Notes: a model not told the origin generated them from the sequence alone. DNA of 64,000 nucleotides from Treponema sp. UBA1793 (GCA_002314445.1 DCFX01000052.1:26518-90517), one strand, 5' to 3'. Shown: positions 53,102 through 62,244, numbered from the stretch's first letter. Numbers and translations are program-made.

Positions 53102-53150
53102 ATAAAGTGTATATCACCTTAAGAAAAACAACATCAGGAAATTTACCTAT
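53102..53150 (-). promoter_or_regulatory. Regulated promoter with one 18-bp palindromic motif
   Basis: ATCAGGAAATTTACCTAT (53133-53150, plus strand) is followed on the minus strand by TGTTTTTCT and TATACA, the same arrangement as at 49752-49817 apart from 1 nt of spacing. The regulator gene at 53157-53789 ends next to it. Confidence 0.6.
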
Positions 53151-53156
53151 GATTCT

Positions 53157-53789
53157 TTATTTGCTGGTGTGAACCCATCCCACGGCAAGCTGCCGCAGTT
53201 CCTGCGACGTTGTACAATGAAGTTTAAGTTTTATGTGCTCCTTGTGCGTATCGATTGTCTTTGCGCTAAGCCCCAGTTTTCCGGCAATTTCCACGGTACC
53301 GAGTCCCTGACCTATATATGTAAAAATCTGGAGCTGACGGTCAGAAAGCAGGGAGATATCTATATCATCCATTTTTTCTTCTTTCCGGCACATACTTTCT
53401 GCAGCACTTAAATATATCTTTCCGGATAAAACAGTTTTGATTGCCGTAAGAACGCTCGTGCCTGCTTCTTCTTTCATGATATAGCCCCGCGCACCGGCTT
53501 TTATGGCGCGGGAAGCATAGTAACGTTCGTCGTGCATTGAAAGTACAAGAATCTTTACCTCGGGATACAGGGAATGAATTTTTTTTATAAGGTCAAGACC
53601 ATCCTCATCACCAAGGTTTAAATCAACAATAGCAAGATCAGGTTGTTTTATCTGAATTATTTTCAATGCGTCGCTGCTGTTTTCAGCCTCACCGGCTATC
53701 AAAAATAATGGCTGAGAACTTAAAAGCGCTGCAAGCCCCTTACTGAAAATAGGATGATCTTCTACTATTAAAACACTAGTCTGCGGCAT
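53157..53789 (-). CDS. NarL/FixJ-type response regulator
   Basis: The 210-residue regulator has a receiver (~1-125; VLIVEDHPIFSKGLAALL, acceptor Asp in LAIVDLNLGDEDG, VLSMHDERYYASRAIKAGA with RGYIMKEE) and a LuxR-type HTH (~145-205; LLSDRQLQIFTYIGQGLGT, EIAGKLGLSAKTIDTHKEHI). The HisKA_3 kinase at 43872 is the only kinase of matching class in the window and is its probable partner. The gene follows GH43 by 37 nt on the same strand, and a TACACT is 6 nt before the ATG, so it may have its own start. The 18-bp motif nearby is the likely binding site. Confidence 0.93.
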   Translation of the reverse strand: MPQTSVLIVEDHPIFSKGLAALLSSQPLFLIAGEAENSSDALKIIQIKQPDLAIVDLNLGDEDGLDLIKKIHSLYPEVKILVLSMHDERYYASRAIKAGARGYIMKEEAGTSVLTAIKTVLSGKIYLSAAESMCRKEEKMDDIDISLLSDRQLQIFTYIGQGLGTVEIAGKLGLSAKTIDTHKEHIKLKLHCTTSQELRQLAVGWVHTSK

Positions 53790-53826
53790 AACCTAAGTGT
53801 ACCACACTTGCTCAGATTATGCATTA

Positions 53827-55470
53827 TTATTCTCCAACCGGATCGTATTCTGCCCAGAAAACGTCTGCATGATTTGAACTTTCCCCACCGGCTGCACTGC
53901 CCGATGCGTATACCCCAAGTACCGTCCCGACAAAACCGCCCGCGCGTTCTGTACTCAGTATGCGCGCATCAGCGCCGCTGTATACATTCTGAATACGACG
54001 CATATCAGTTCCTGAAAAAAACGACAGACTCTGTTTGTCCGCATACACTGCCAGCACAATTGTGGAACAGCCGGCATCAAGGGAACTTTCAGCAATCACC
54101 TCATCCGGTTGTCCGCTGCCGCACGCCATGATAACCCGTACAACAGCAGTCCCCTTATTTCCCAGACAGACTGCGAACCGGTATTGAAAATCTTCGCTCT
54201 GGAGCAGGACTATTCCGGCTTCCTCGTCCTCATGGCCGGGCGCGAATTCCATGCAGCAGCTGAATGTATATGACATATTGCACTGACGGCGGCCGGCAAA
54301 ACTTACACTGCCGGTCGTCCGCAGAGGGGTACCGCACGTATACAGCCGCAGGCAGCCGCTGCGCTCTGTCAGGCTGAACAGCGGTTTCCGAAGCGTAAGC
54401 CAGTTGGAAGGCAGTGTATCCACCGTAAAATGAGTGCATGAGGGTACCGGAAAAGAGAGGGTGCGTTCAGGAACAGCCCCGGATTCCGAAACACCATCCT
54501 TTTCAAAGGATGTTTCGGAAAGTTCAAATACATTCTCTATTTTTCCCGTTCCGGGAGCAGCAACGGGCCAGCCGTCTTCCCATGAAACAGGAACAAGGAA
54601 CGTTTCCCGCCCCATATTGGAAACGCGTTCACCTTCGCTGCGCCCGCTGCCGCCGTACGGACGCGACGCAAGCAGCACCATATACCAGCCGCCGCCAGCA
54701 TCGTCAAAAAGGTCTGCATGTCCGACATTGATGATATCAGCATTTTTTCCCAGATGTCTGTGCGTGATAAGCGGATTCCGCGGCATACCTTCATATTTTC
54801 CTGTCAAAGTTTTTGACCGGGCAACCATTACCGCATGGTCAGGCCCCGTACCGCCCTCCGCGGCAAGCACATAATACCAGCCGTCTTTTTTATACAGATG
54901 CGGGCCTTCCGGCCAGATGCAGTTTTTAAGCGCCCCGTCCCATACGGTATACGTCTTTCCGGAAAGAATTCCGGTATTCACATCCAGCTGCCTGATATAT
55001 ACTTCATAGTCTCCTGGATACCTGCATCCCCCGGCTCTTTCGTGCGTACCGATATACCAGACGGTCCCGTCATCGTCGAAAAAAAGCGAAGGATCTATGC
55101 CGTCGGCACAATGACCTTCCTGATCACATATTCTGGCAGGCTTACTCCACGGGCCGGCAGGATCTACTGCGGAGATAATGAAATTCCCCAGTTTGTCAAC
55201 CTGAGTGCAGACAATATAGAACATCCCGTCATGAAATCTGATGCAGGGAGCAAACAGCCCCCTCGAAATCCCTGCCCCGGAAAAATCAAGCTGTTCCGTC
55301 CGGTCAATTGCGTTGCCTATCTGTGTCCAGTGTTCAAGGTCCGTACTGCGGGAAACCGGCAGTCCCGGAAAATAAGAAAAAGATGAATTAACAAGATAAA
55401 AATTCCGGCCGGCCCTGCAGACCGACGGATCGGGATAAAAACCACCCGCCACAGGATTATGTACCTTCAT
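53827..55470 (-). CDS. GH43 beta-xylosidase
   Basis: The 547-residue cytoplasmic enzyme (no signal peptide) has a five-bladed beta-propeller (~1-320), starting NPVAGGFYPDPSVCRAGRNF with general base D14, then GIDPSLFFDDDGTVWYIG and the acid Glu in IWPEGPHLYKKDGWYY. A C-terminal beta-sandwich (~340-547) is typical of subfamily 11/12 beta-xylosidases and arabinofuranosidases. It releases xylose (or arabinose) from imported xylo-oligosaccharides. It is third in the GH10-GH8-GH43 operon, 25 nt after GH8. Confidence 0.92.
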   Translation of the reverse strand: MKVHNPVAGGFYPDPSVCRAGRNFYLVNSSFSYFPGLPVSRSTDLEHWTQIGNAIDRTEQLDFSGAGISRGLFAPCIRFHDGMFYIVCTQVDKLGNFIISAVDPAGPWSKPARICDQEGHCADGIDPSLFFDDDGTVWYIGTHERAGGCRYPGDYEVYIRQLDVNTGILSGKTYTVWDGALKNCIWPEGPHLYKKDGWYYVLAAEGGTGPDHAVMVARSKTLTGKYEGMPRNPLITHRHLGKNADIINVGHADLFDDAGGGWYMVLLASRPYGGSGRSEGERVSNMGRETFLVPVSWEDGWPVAAPGTGKIENVFELSETSFEKDGVSESGAVPERTLSFPVPSCTHFTVDTLPSNWLTLRKPLFSLTERSGCLRLYTCGTPLRTTGSVSFAGRRQCNMSYTFSCCMEFAPGHEDEEAGIVLLQSEDFQYRFAVCLGNKGTAVVRVIMACGSGQPDEVIAESSLDAGCSTIVLAVYADKQSLSFFSGTDMRRIQNVYSGADARILSTERAGGFVGTVLGVYASGSAAGGESSNHADVFWAEYDPVGE

Positions 55471-55495
55471 TATAAATGCCTCCCACAGCTGCTCA

Positions 55496-56575
55496 TCAGT
55501 ATATGTTGTAATGACCGCTCAACGCGAGCAGTGCAAAAAAATACAGACAGTTGTCATAATAACGCCTCTTCCCTTCTCTCAACGGCGTATTCCAAAATCG
55601 CCTGACAGCGCGTAATGCAAGCTGCTCGTCTTCCGCAGCAAGTGCAGCTTCTGCAAGCGTCGCGCACAATCCGACTGGATGACGGGCCTTCTTATGGCAC
55701 GGTTTGCCGCTTATCCGGTATTCCATAAAATCATCCGGCTGCATACCGTCAAAAAAACGGAGCATATTGTCCGCAATACGGGACAGTTCCTTCGTTTTTC
55801 CGTTCCACAGTGCATCAAGGCCGATATTCGCAGCAACACGGTACGAATCGCTGAAGAAAGTGCCGTGTTTTAGCAGCGGCAGCGGAGTCCCGTCATTTTC
55901 CGCATATTCGGCTGCAAGTCCTGTCTGCGGATGGCATGCCTTTACAAGATAGTCCCGGCTCGCAGCTGCAGCTTTCTTCCAGAACTCACTGTCAGCCTCA
56001 TCCGCCCTCTGTGCAAACAACTCATAGAAATGAGGCAGATGATACGACGGATCGGAAAACGGGCAGTTACAGATAAAGCGGATAAGATAATTATCCGGAT
56101 TCCACATGGAACAGGAGCCGTGAATTGCAGTATGCAGAATTGCACGTGCTTCCTTTGTATAATCGAATATGCCTTCCCCATTCCCCCAGCGGGAAGATGC
56201 AAAAAAAAGCGCCATGGCAAAATATTCTTCGCCGTCCGGAGCCGGCCCGTCCGCGTTTTTTGTCCCGTCTATTTTATTCGACCAGCAGAAAAAGCCCGCA
56301 TTCGGTCCCTTATCAAGATACATATTCACCCGTGCCCATTTCCATATGCGGTCGAAAATGTCTTTTCTGTCCATCTGCACCGCCATCATCATGCCGTACG
56401 ACATTCCTTCGGTGCGGGCGTCAATATTTCCGGTATCTTCCATAAAACCTGTATTGTCAGGAGCATCAAAATAAAAACGGTTCCTGCTTTCCGGATCAAA
56501 TATCGTATACCATGCATCGTTTACACGTTTGTCAACCGCGGATTTATCATATCCGGCTTCTTCCAGAAAACTCAT
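55496..56575 (-). CDS. GH8 reducing-end xylose-releasing exo-oligoxylanase
   Basis: The 359-residue (alpha/alpha)6-barrel enzyme has no signal peptide, so it is cytoplasmic. The general acid is E56 in ARTEGMSYGMMMAVQ and a catalytic Asp is D114 in APDGEEYFA. The distance of 58 residues equals that between E70 and D128 of the Bacillus halodurans Rex enzyme. The base Asp is probably in FFSDSYRV (D243). Rex enzymes remove xylose from the reducing end of xylo-oligosaccharides. It is 2 nt from the GH10 stop and co-transcribed with GH10 and GH43. Confidence 0.9.
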   Translation of the reverse strand: MSFLEEAGYDKSAVDKRVNDAWYTIFDPESRNRFYFDAPDNTGFMEDTGNIDARTEGMSYGMMMAVQMDRKDIFDRIWKWARVNMYLDKGPNAGFFCWSNKIDGTKNADGPAPDGEEYFAMALFFASSRWGNGEGIFDYTKEARAILHTAIHGSCSMWNPDNYLIRFICNCPFSDPSYHLPHFYELFAQRADEADSEFWKKAAAASRDYLVKACHPQTGLAAEYAENDGTPLPLLKHGTFFSDSYRVAANIGLDALWNGKTKELSRIADNMLRFFDGMQPDDFMEYRISGKPCHKKARHPVGLCATLAEAALAAEDEQLALRAVRRFWNTPLREGKRRYYDNCLYFFALLALSGHYNIY

Positions 56576-56577
56576 TT

Positions 56578-57711
56578 TTATTTCTCCAGTTTTGAAGGAT
56601 CTGCCAGAATCCAGTAGCAGGGTTTCGGCATGCTGTCTTTACCGAACATAAGAGGCCAGTTTTCCCTTCCCTTCTGCGGAAAATTATTCAGCCAGGTACA
56701 GTCGTCAGACAGTCCCCAGAACATTACAAGATCCAGATTGCCCGCAGTGTGCTCATATTCAAACATCGTAAATAAATCCCGGTATTTTTCGGCCTGTTCC
56801 ATCAGTATTGTATCTGAAATTTTAAGCTCTGGTGAATTCCAGTCCTTGTACAAGGACATATCAAGTTCGGTAATCTGTACTTTCAGACCAAGTTCCGCAA
56901 ATTTTTCAACAGCATCCTTTATGTCTCTTACAGACGGATAATACAGCGATATATGGCACTGCATTCCCACCCCGTCAATCGGCACTCCCTCTGCAAGAAG
57001 CTTCTTCACTTCGTTATAAAAACCTGTCTGCTTTACTCCGGGCATTTCGATATTGTAGTCATTCAAAAAAAGCAGCGCATCAGGATCTGCTTCACGGGCA
57101 TATTGGAATGCCTTGGCAATATATTCATCATTTCCGCAGATGTCATAGTACTGGTCATGACGGATTAAGCCGGAAGAGTCATCGATACACTCATTAACAA
57201 CATCCCAGCAGTAAAAACTTCCTTTACCCGCCCCCACGACACCGTCTATATGTTCTTTTATATTGCTGTATAATTCATCTTTTGTAGCTTTTCCATTTTC
57301 TCCTGTACCGGCGAACATCCATTCCGGAACCTGGCTGTGCCACACGAGCGTATGCCCCCGGAGTTTTGCTGCCGTTTCCATACTGTATTCTATCAGCTTC
57401 TTTTCGGCAGTCAGATTAAACTGTCCTCTGGACGGTTCCGATGCATCCTGCTTCATTTCATTTTCATAAACAAACGCATTAAAATGACGAAGCAGTTTAT
57501 TATGGGAATCGCCCTCCGATAAATTCCACGAATTAACAGCCGCACCAACAGGAAAATCAAACAGGCTGCACAGGGCAGGTATATCTTTCTCTGCTGGTAC
57601 TTCAAGGTTCTTTTCACGTTTCATATCTTTCCTTCCGGCGCAATACGACATTTCCGGCCGCACGAATATACCGGCAGTCAGTAATAAAAAAGCAGCTGAA
57701 AAACACTTCAT
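56578..57711 (-). CDS. GH10 endo-1,4-beta-xylanase
   Basis: The 377-residue enzyme has an N-terminal hydrophobic signal (~4-25; AAFLLLTAGIFVRPEMSYCAG), so it is exported, probably to the periplasm. Cys24 lies close after it, but no clean lipobox is seen. The GH10 barrel carries RGHTLVWHSQVPEWM, acid/base E174 in WDVVNECIDDSS, nucleophile E282 in VQITELDMSLY and FWGLSDDCTWL. It hydrolyses xylan or larger xylo-oligosaccharides. It is the first gene of the minus-strand xylanase operon and is divergent from the GH3 gene, with an 18-bp regulatory motif between them. Confidence 0.94.
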   Translation of the reverse strand: MKCFSAAFLLLTAGIFVRPEMSYCAGRKDMKREKNLEVPAEKDIPALCSLFDFPVGAAVNSWNLSEGDSHNKLLRHFNAFVYENEMKQDASEPSRGQFNLTAEKKLIEYSMETAAKLRGHTLVWHSQVPEWMFAGTGENGKATKDELYSNIKEHIDGVVGAGKGSFYCWDVVNECIDDSSGLIRHDQYYDICGNDEYIAKAFQYAREADPDALLFLNDYNIEMPGVKQTGFYNEVKKLLAEGVPIDGVGMQCHISLYYPSVRDIKDAVEKFAELGLKVQITELDMSLYKDWNSPELKISDTILMEQAEKYRDLFTMFEYEHTAGNLDLVMFWGLSDDCTWLNNFPQKGRENWPLMFGKDSMPKPCYWILADPSKLEK

Positions 57712-57773
57712 TTTATAAACTCCATTGTAATTCGCTCATACTCACATAGTACAGCTGCTGTACCGTCACAGGT

Positions 57774-57791
57774 ATAGGATAATTTCCCGAT
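57774..57791. promoter_or_regulatory. 18-bp palindromic motif between GH10 and GH3 genes
   Basis: ATCGGGAAATTATCCTAT on the minus strand (57791-57774) matches the motif upstream of the two binding-protein genes, consensus ATCRGGAAWWTTWCCTAT. In this 200-bp divergent region it could serve both genes. No strong sigma-70 promoter is evident, as expected for activated genes. Confidence 0.55.
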
Positions 57792-57911
57792 ATATTAACG
57801 GACGGAAATATGGCAGAATGTTTCGGAAATATATGGATGTGCTTTCAAACTGAAAAATATCTGAAGATACATTCACATCTTGAACTGTATTATGCAAAGG
57901 CAGGTTTTAAT

Positions 57912-60026
57912 ATGAACGACTCCACTGACAAACTTACACAGGAACGGGAAAAAGAAATCAGGGAACTTATTTCAGCTATGACACTTGAAGAAAAAGTTTC
58001 CCAGATGGTCCATAATAGTCCGGCAATAGAAAGACTGGGCATACCTGAATACAACTGGTGGAGCGAATGCCTCCACGGCGTGGCACGGGCAGGTGCCGCA
58101 ACGGTCTTTCCGCAGGCTATCGGCCTTGCAGCAACTTTTGACCAGAAACTTGCACAAAAAGAAGCAGATGCCATCTCCGACGAAGCCCGCGCAAAATACA
58201 ACGAGGCAATAAAAGCCGGCGTCCGTACACAGTACCGCGGGCTTACGTTCTGGACACCGAATATCAACATATTCAGAGATCCGCGCTGGGGACGGGGACA
58301 GGAAACATATGGAGAAGACCCTTTCCTCACCAGCGTTATGGGAAGTGCAATAGTAAAAGGACTTCAGGGAAGCGATCCTGCACATATGAAAGTCGCTGCA
58401 TGTGCAAAACATTTTGCCGTACACTCAGGGCCGGAAAAACTCCGGCATACATTCAATGCCATCGTAAGCAAAAAAGATTTATGGGAAACATATCTGCCGG
58501 CATTTAAAGCCCTTGTCGATACAGGCGTGGAAGCCGTCATGGGCGCATACAACCGCACACTCGATGAACCGTGCTGCGGAAGTAATTTTCTCCTGCAGGA
58601 CATTCTCCGGAAAAAATGGGGATTCAAGGGACATATAGTCAGCGACTGCTGGGCTGTACGGGACTTCCATGAAAATCATAAAGTAACAAAATCTCCGGCA
58701 GAATCCGCGGCTCTTGCAATCAACAACGGCTGTGAATTGAACTGCGGCTGCACGTTTCCCGCTGCAGTTGAAGCTGTACGGCAGGGACTTATCAAAGAAT
58801 CGACAATTGACGACGCACTGGAACATCTGTTCCGCACACGGGCAAAACTCGGTATGTTTGATGCAAAAAAAGACGATGTGTACAATTCTCTTGGCGCAAA
58901 GGATATAGATACCCCTGAACACAGGCTGCTCGCCAGACAGACTGCATCAGAATCGATTGTCATGCTGAAAAACAAAAACAATCTCCTGCCGCTCAGCGAC
59001 AGTCCCAAGCACGTGCTGCTCATCGGTCCGACAGCTGCAAACATTCAGGTTCTCCTCGGCAACTACTACGGACTCAATCCCCACCTCGTTACAATCCTTG
59101 AAGGCATGACACAGAAAGCAGCAGAAATGCCCGGCATCACGCTGGATTATACGCTCGGATGCTCGATGTATGCCCCGAATACAAACGACGGATGGACAGT
59201 CGGTATGGCTGAAGCAGCCGACGTTGTAATTGCCTGTTTCGGTCTGGACAACGCGATGGAAGGGGAAGAAGGTGAATCGGTCGCCTCTGAAGCAAAAGGC
59301 GACCGCACAAACATAGAACTTCCGCAGTGGCAGATTGACTACCTCAAAGCACTGCACGACAGGGGCACACCGATAGTCCTCGTCCTTACCGGCGGCGCCC
59401 CGATTGCCTTCCCGCCGGAAGTCGCGGATGCAATACTCTTTGCATGGTATCCGGGAGAAGAAGGCGGCAATGCCGTTGCCGATACCATTTTCGGAAAATC
59501 CGTACCGGGCGGACATCTGCCTGTTACCTTCCCGAAAAAGACGGAAGACCTGCCGCCGTATGAAGACTATGCAATGAAAGGCCGGACATACCGCTATATG
59601 GAAAAAGAACCGCTCTTCCCGTTCGGATTCGGTCTTTCATACACGACGTTCGCATTTAAAGGCCTTGAATGTTCATCAAAAGAAATTACAGCAGACGGAA
59701 GCCTGACACTTTCCGTCGACGTACAGAATACCGGAAAATTCGACGGAGACGAAGTTGTACAGGTATATATTGCAAAGAAAAACCGCAGTGAAGACGATCC
59801 CGCATGCACGCTCCGTGCATTCAACAGAGTGCACATAAAACAGGGAGTCTCGGAACGGCTTACCTTCAAGCTTGATTCTTCTGCATTTGAAACGGTAAAC
59901 AGTGAAGGTGAGAACGTTCTTGTACCCGGTTCTTATATTGTAACACTGGCAGATGCAGCGCCGCTTCCCTGCAGTGAAAAACTGGGAGCCACCGCAGCGG
60001 TAATGGCAGAAATAGTTATAAGCTGA
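57912..60026 (+). CDS. GH3 beta-xylosidase / beta-glucosidase
   Basis: The ~704-residue cytoplasmic GH3 enzyme has no signal peptide. The N-terminal barrel has EYNWWSECLHGVARAG, RDPRWGRGQETYGEDPFL and CAKHFAVHSGPEK. The nucleophile is D245 in GHIVSDCWAVRDF. The second domain holds VIACFGLDNAMEGEEGES with the probable acid/base Glu, and a fibronectin III-like domain (~590-700) ends it. The EYNWWSEALHG-type N-terminus is usual for beta-xylosidases. The start at 57912 (MNDSTDK) is preferred to one 102 nt upstream that would enter the promoter region; AAAGGCAGG lies upstream of it. Confidence 0.92.
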   Translation: MNDSTDKLTQEREKEIRELISAMTLEEKVSQMVHNSPAIERLGIPEYNWWSECLHGVARAGAATVFPQAIGLAATFDQKLAQKEADAISDEARAKYNEAIKAGVRTQYRGLTFWTPNINIFRDPRWGRGQETYGEDPFLTSVMGSAIVKGLQGSDPAHMKVAACAKHFAVHSGPEKLRHTFNAIVSKKDLWETYLPAFKALVDTGVEAVMGAYNRTLDEPCCGSNFLLQDILRKKWGFKGHIVSDCWAVRDFHENHKVTKSPAESAALAINNGCELNCGCTFPAAVEAVRQGLIKESTIDDALEHLFRTRAKLGMFDAKKDDVYNSLGAKDIDTPEHRLLARQTASESIVMLKNKNNLLPLSDSPKHVLLIGPTAANIQVLLGNYYGLNPHLVTILEGMTQKAAEMPGITLDYTLGCSMYAPNTNDGWTVGMAEAADVVIACFGLDNAMEGEEGESVASEAKGDRTNIELPQWQIDYLKALHDRGTPIVLVLTGGAPIAFPPEVADAILFAWYPGEEGGNAVADTIFGKSVPGGHLPVTFPKKTEDLPPYEDYAMKGRTYRYMEKEPLFPFGFGLSYTTFAFKGLECSSKEITADGSLTLSVDVQNTGKFDGDEVVQVYIAKKNRSEDDPACTLRAFNRVHIKQGVSERLTFKLDSSAFETVNSEGENVLVPGSYIVTLADAAPLPCSEKLGATAAVMAEIVIS

Positions 60027-60158
60027 AATTCAAGCATTTTCAGAGCGGGAAATCAGCCTTTCAGCAGGTACGGTTTCCTGCTCTCCCCGCTTCAGTGCCA
60101 ACGTTATATTACTGATGTCAGCCCGAAGATAGTAATTCTGATTTTGATTACTAAAAAA
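60027..60158 (+). other. Gap after GH3 with nested dyads
   Basis: AGCGGG and CCCGCT (near 60045 and 60095) enclose AGCAGG and CCTGCT, a nested hairpin between convergent genes without a T tract. It may end the GH3 or the nuclease transcript. Nothing else was seen. Confidence 0.35.
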
Positions 60159-61088
60159 TTACAGCCCTGCGATTTCGCTTTCTGAAAGACCTGTAGCCTG
60201 CGTGATTATCTGAACAGAAACGCCGAGCTTTTTTAAGCTGCATGCGGTATCTTTCTTTGCCTGTATTGTTCCCTGACTAATACCTTGACTTATGCCCTGT
60301 TTCAGCCCCTCCTCAAGCCCCTGCTCCTGCATATAATGGAGCTCGGAATTACGGTCACTTTCAATGACATCCCTGTCAAGTTCCCGCTTCCAGAGCACCC
60401 AGTCAGAGCTTATTCTGTCCAGTGTCTTCTTCGCTTCCATAATACCTCCTTCTTCCGCAGCCAGCCGTCTGATATATTCCTGCCTGTCCGGATTATCTGC
60501 ATCCAAAAAGAACATACACCATTTCTGTTCCGAATTCAAGCTTTCCGGCTGCACGTCTCCCAGTGCATCAATCTTGGGCAGTTCCAGAAAAATAACTGTC
60601 TGTATACCTGACAACAGATGTCCGTTACTCTTCTGCATCCGGTAGCGGCTTATGGTAGAAGGATCGTTTTTGTCGAATATGAAGTTCACCAGCGATATCT
60701 GGTAGACCTTCGGCATGTTCTGCCAGTCATCACCTCTGTGGAATACCGAGTTGAGCAGCCTGGCGCATAAATATTCTGCACGAGCTCCGAATGAGTGATA
60801 TTTATTTACCCCCTGAAGCTCTACATCTGCGGCCTCGCCGTCGTTGAATGTGCACGAAACGTCGAACCGGACAGCCTTGTCGTTGTCATCAAGCACCGGT
60901 GGTTCGTTGGGACGCAGCTGCACGGCTTTGACCTCTTTGTGCAGAACAGCTGTGAGAAAACAGCGCAATGCTGTACGCGATTCTTCTGATTCGTTCGTGA
61001 ACAGCGCCTTGAAAACTTCATCATGGCATGGATTAAGCAGTGCGTCCTGTGACGGGCGGTACCGGTTCAGTTTGGCGTCAGTATTCAT
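60159..61088 (-). CDS. Rpn-type PD-(D/E)XK nuclease / transposase-related protein
   Basis: The ~309-residue protein is of the Rpn/PDDEXK_2 family, often annotated as a transposase. The N-terminal part has NPCHDEVFKALFTNESEESR, then the nuclease core with FNDGEAADVELQGVNKYH (Asp and Glu-x-Gln of the active site) and RAEYLCARLLNSVFHRGDDW. The end is the typical variable tail with repeated QG[IT]xQG units. Rpn proteins cleave DNA and promote recombination; some act in phage defence. AGGAGG is 9 nt before the ATG at 61088. It is isolated, with no transposon ends seen. Confidence 0.88.
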   Translation of the reverse strand: MNTDAKLNRYRPSQDALLNPCHDEVFKALFTNESEESRTALRCFLTAVLHKEVKAVQLRPNEPPVLDDNDKAVRFDVSCTFNDGEAADVELQGVNKYHSFGARAEYLCARLLNSVFHRGDDWQNMPKVYQISLVNFIFDKNDPSTISRYRMQKSNGHLLSGIQTVIFLELPKIDALGDVQPESLNSEQKWCMFFLDADNPDRQEYIRRLAAEEGGIMEAKKTLDRISSDWVLWKRELDRDVIESDRNSELHYMQEQGLEEGLKQGISQGISQGTIQAKKDTACSLKKLGVSVQIITQATGLSESEIAGL

Positions 61089-61270
61089 ACAGGAAATCCT
61101 CCTGTATGGAATTCGCCGCAAAGTGTCGTTTTCGGAGTACTTTTTTTAAAATAATTACTCAGGCTTTCCCGCGAAAGACCGGACATATTCCGTATAAGCA
61201 GTACCTTAACGACGATTGAAGCTTTGAACAATTGTTCCGGAAGCACATGATTAATTCCTGAGAAAGCCAT
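61085..61270 (-). CDS. Possible small protein upstream of the nuclease gene
   Basis: I do not recognise this 61-residue frame. Its stop overlaps the nuclease start in an ATGA arrangement, which suggests translational coupling. There is no Shine-Dalgarno, and a TATAAT lies 1 nt before its ATG, so the transcript would probably start inside it. An internal ATG giving about 33 residues is also possible. It could be chance. Confidence 0.2.
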   Translation of the reverse strand: MAFSGINHVLPEQLFKASIVVKVLLIRNMSGLSRESLSNYFKKSTPKTTLCGEFHTGGFPV

Positions 61271-61410
61271 GATTATACTTCGGATATGTATGATAAAAAT
61301 TCAGCAGACAGTCCTGTTTCATGCTAAAAACAGACTGGTTGCATTATGAAATCAGGCTGACTTCAGCGTGAAATCAGTCCGGTTTCATATTTCCTAAAAT
61401 CTGTAGTGCA
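61271..61410. repeat. Gap with short repeated TGAAATCAG motifs
   Basis: Between the nuclease and lipoprotein genes the motif TGAAATCAG occurs twice (near 61347 and 61369), with inverted TTTCAT copies near 61318 and 61382, forming alternative hairpins. It is probably the promoter/leader region of the nuclease gene on one side and the end of the lipoprotein transcript on the other. No gene is seen. Confidence 0.35.
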
Positions 61411-62214
61411 TTAATATGCATCTGTCTGCGGATTTTTATCTTCCTCCGCATTCTGCATATACGGTTTCAGCGCTTCCATGATTTTTTCATCTGAAAGCAT
61501 CTCTGCCATCTGCGTAACCTGCACCTTCGTCATGTAGAAATGGAGTGTTGAAGACGTAGGCACATCGGATGAATTATCTTTATATGCTTCGTTTGCAACC
61601 TGCCAGACGGTTACTGTAAAATAAGGTGAATTTTTGTTAAACTCATACCCGAACTGTATATTCGTATCGGCATATCCGCTTTCCATTCCAGGGATCGTCC
61701 CCCATCTGAGTGTCACCGGATATTCGCCATATGCTTTGTACGACTTCTTATCTTTGCGATCAAGTTTCTTCTGTTCAAAATCAGACATATACTGCAGAGA
61801 AGCTGCCGCGAGTCCTCTGCGCGTTGCAGTATCAAATAACAGATGATACCAGTTTGTCTGATACCACGCACTGAATCCTGCCTTTTCCGACTTTACATTA
61901 TAGATGACGGCAGCATCCTCCTGCTTAAGCGTATTCACAACGGTAAGCTGGAAAATTTTTGTTTTATCCATTTCGATATCTTTCTGGCTGCCGGTAAAAA
62001 AACGGGTAAAGGCATTTCCCTGCTGCGGAACTGTAATCTGGGTCTTCCCTGCTTCATCTTTACTTGTACCGGCAGGAGCGGATGACGGACTTACAGGGGT
62101 TACTTCCGTACCATACTGATCAGATGTGTCTGTATCAACCTTCGTTGAACTGCACGAAATAAACGTCAATACTGAGCACACACATAAAATTGAAACGACA
62201 GCGATTTTTTTCAT
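61411..62214 (-). CDS. Lipoprotein of unknown function
   Basis: The 267-residue protein has a lipoprotein signal (hydrophobic ~5-19, lipobox TFISC, Cys21), so it is membrane-anchored outside the cytoplasm. A Ser/Thr/Pro linker (~22-60) follows. The folded part has no family I recognise: it contains FQLTVVNTLKQEDAAVIYNV, AWYQTNWYHLLFDTATRRGL, LRWGTIPGMESGYADTNIQF and LHFYMTKVQVTQMAEMLSDE. An acidic tail ends it. AACAGGAG precedes the ATG. A perfect palindromic repeat lies 31 bp upstream. Confidence 0.85.
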   Translation of the reverse strand: MKKIAVVSILCVCSVLTFISCSSTKVDTDTSDQYGTEVTPVSPSSAPAGTSKDEAGKTQITVPQQGNAFTRFFTGSQKDIEMDKTKIFQLTVVNTLKQEDAAVIYNVKSEKAGFSAWYQTNWYHLLFDTATRRGLAAASLQYMSDFEQKKLDRKDKKSYKAYGEYPVTLRWGTIPGMESGYADTNIQFGYEFNKNSPYFTVTVWQVANEAYKDNSSDVPTSSTLHFYMTKVQVTQMAEMLSDEKIMEALKPYMQNAEEDKNPQTDAY

Positions 62215-62244
62215 AGTAATACTCCTGTTACCTATACTAGCATA

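Noticed and set aside
60159..61088. A complete insertion sequence around the Rpn-type gene
   Set aside because: No terminal inverted repeats or target duplications were found beside the gene; Rpn proteins are not classical transposases.
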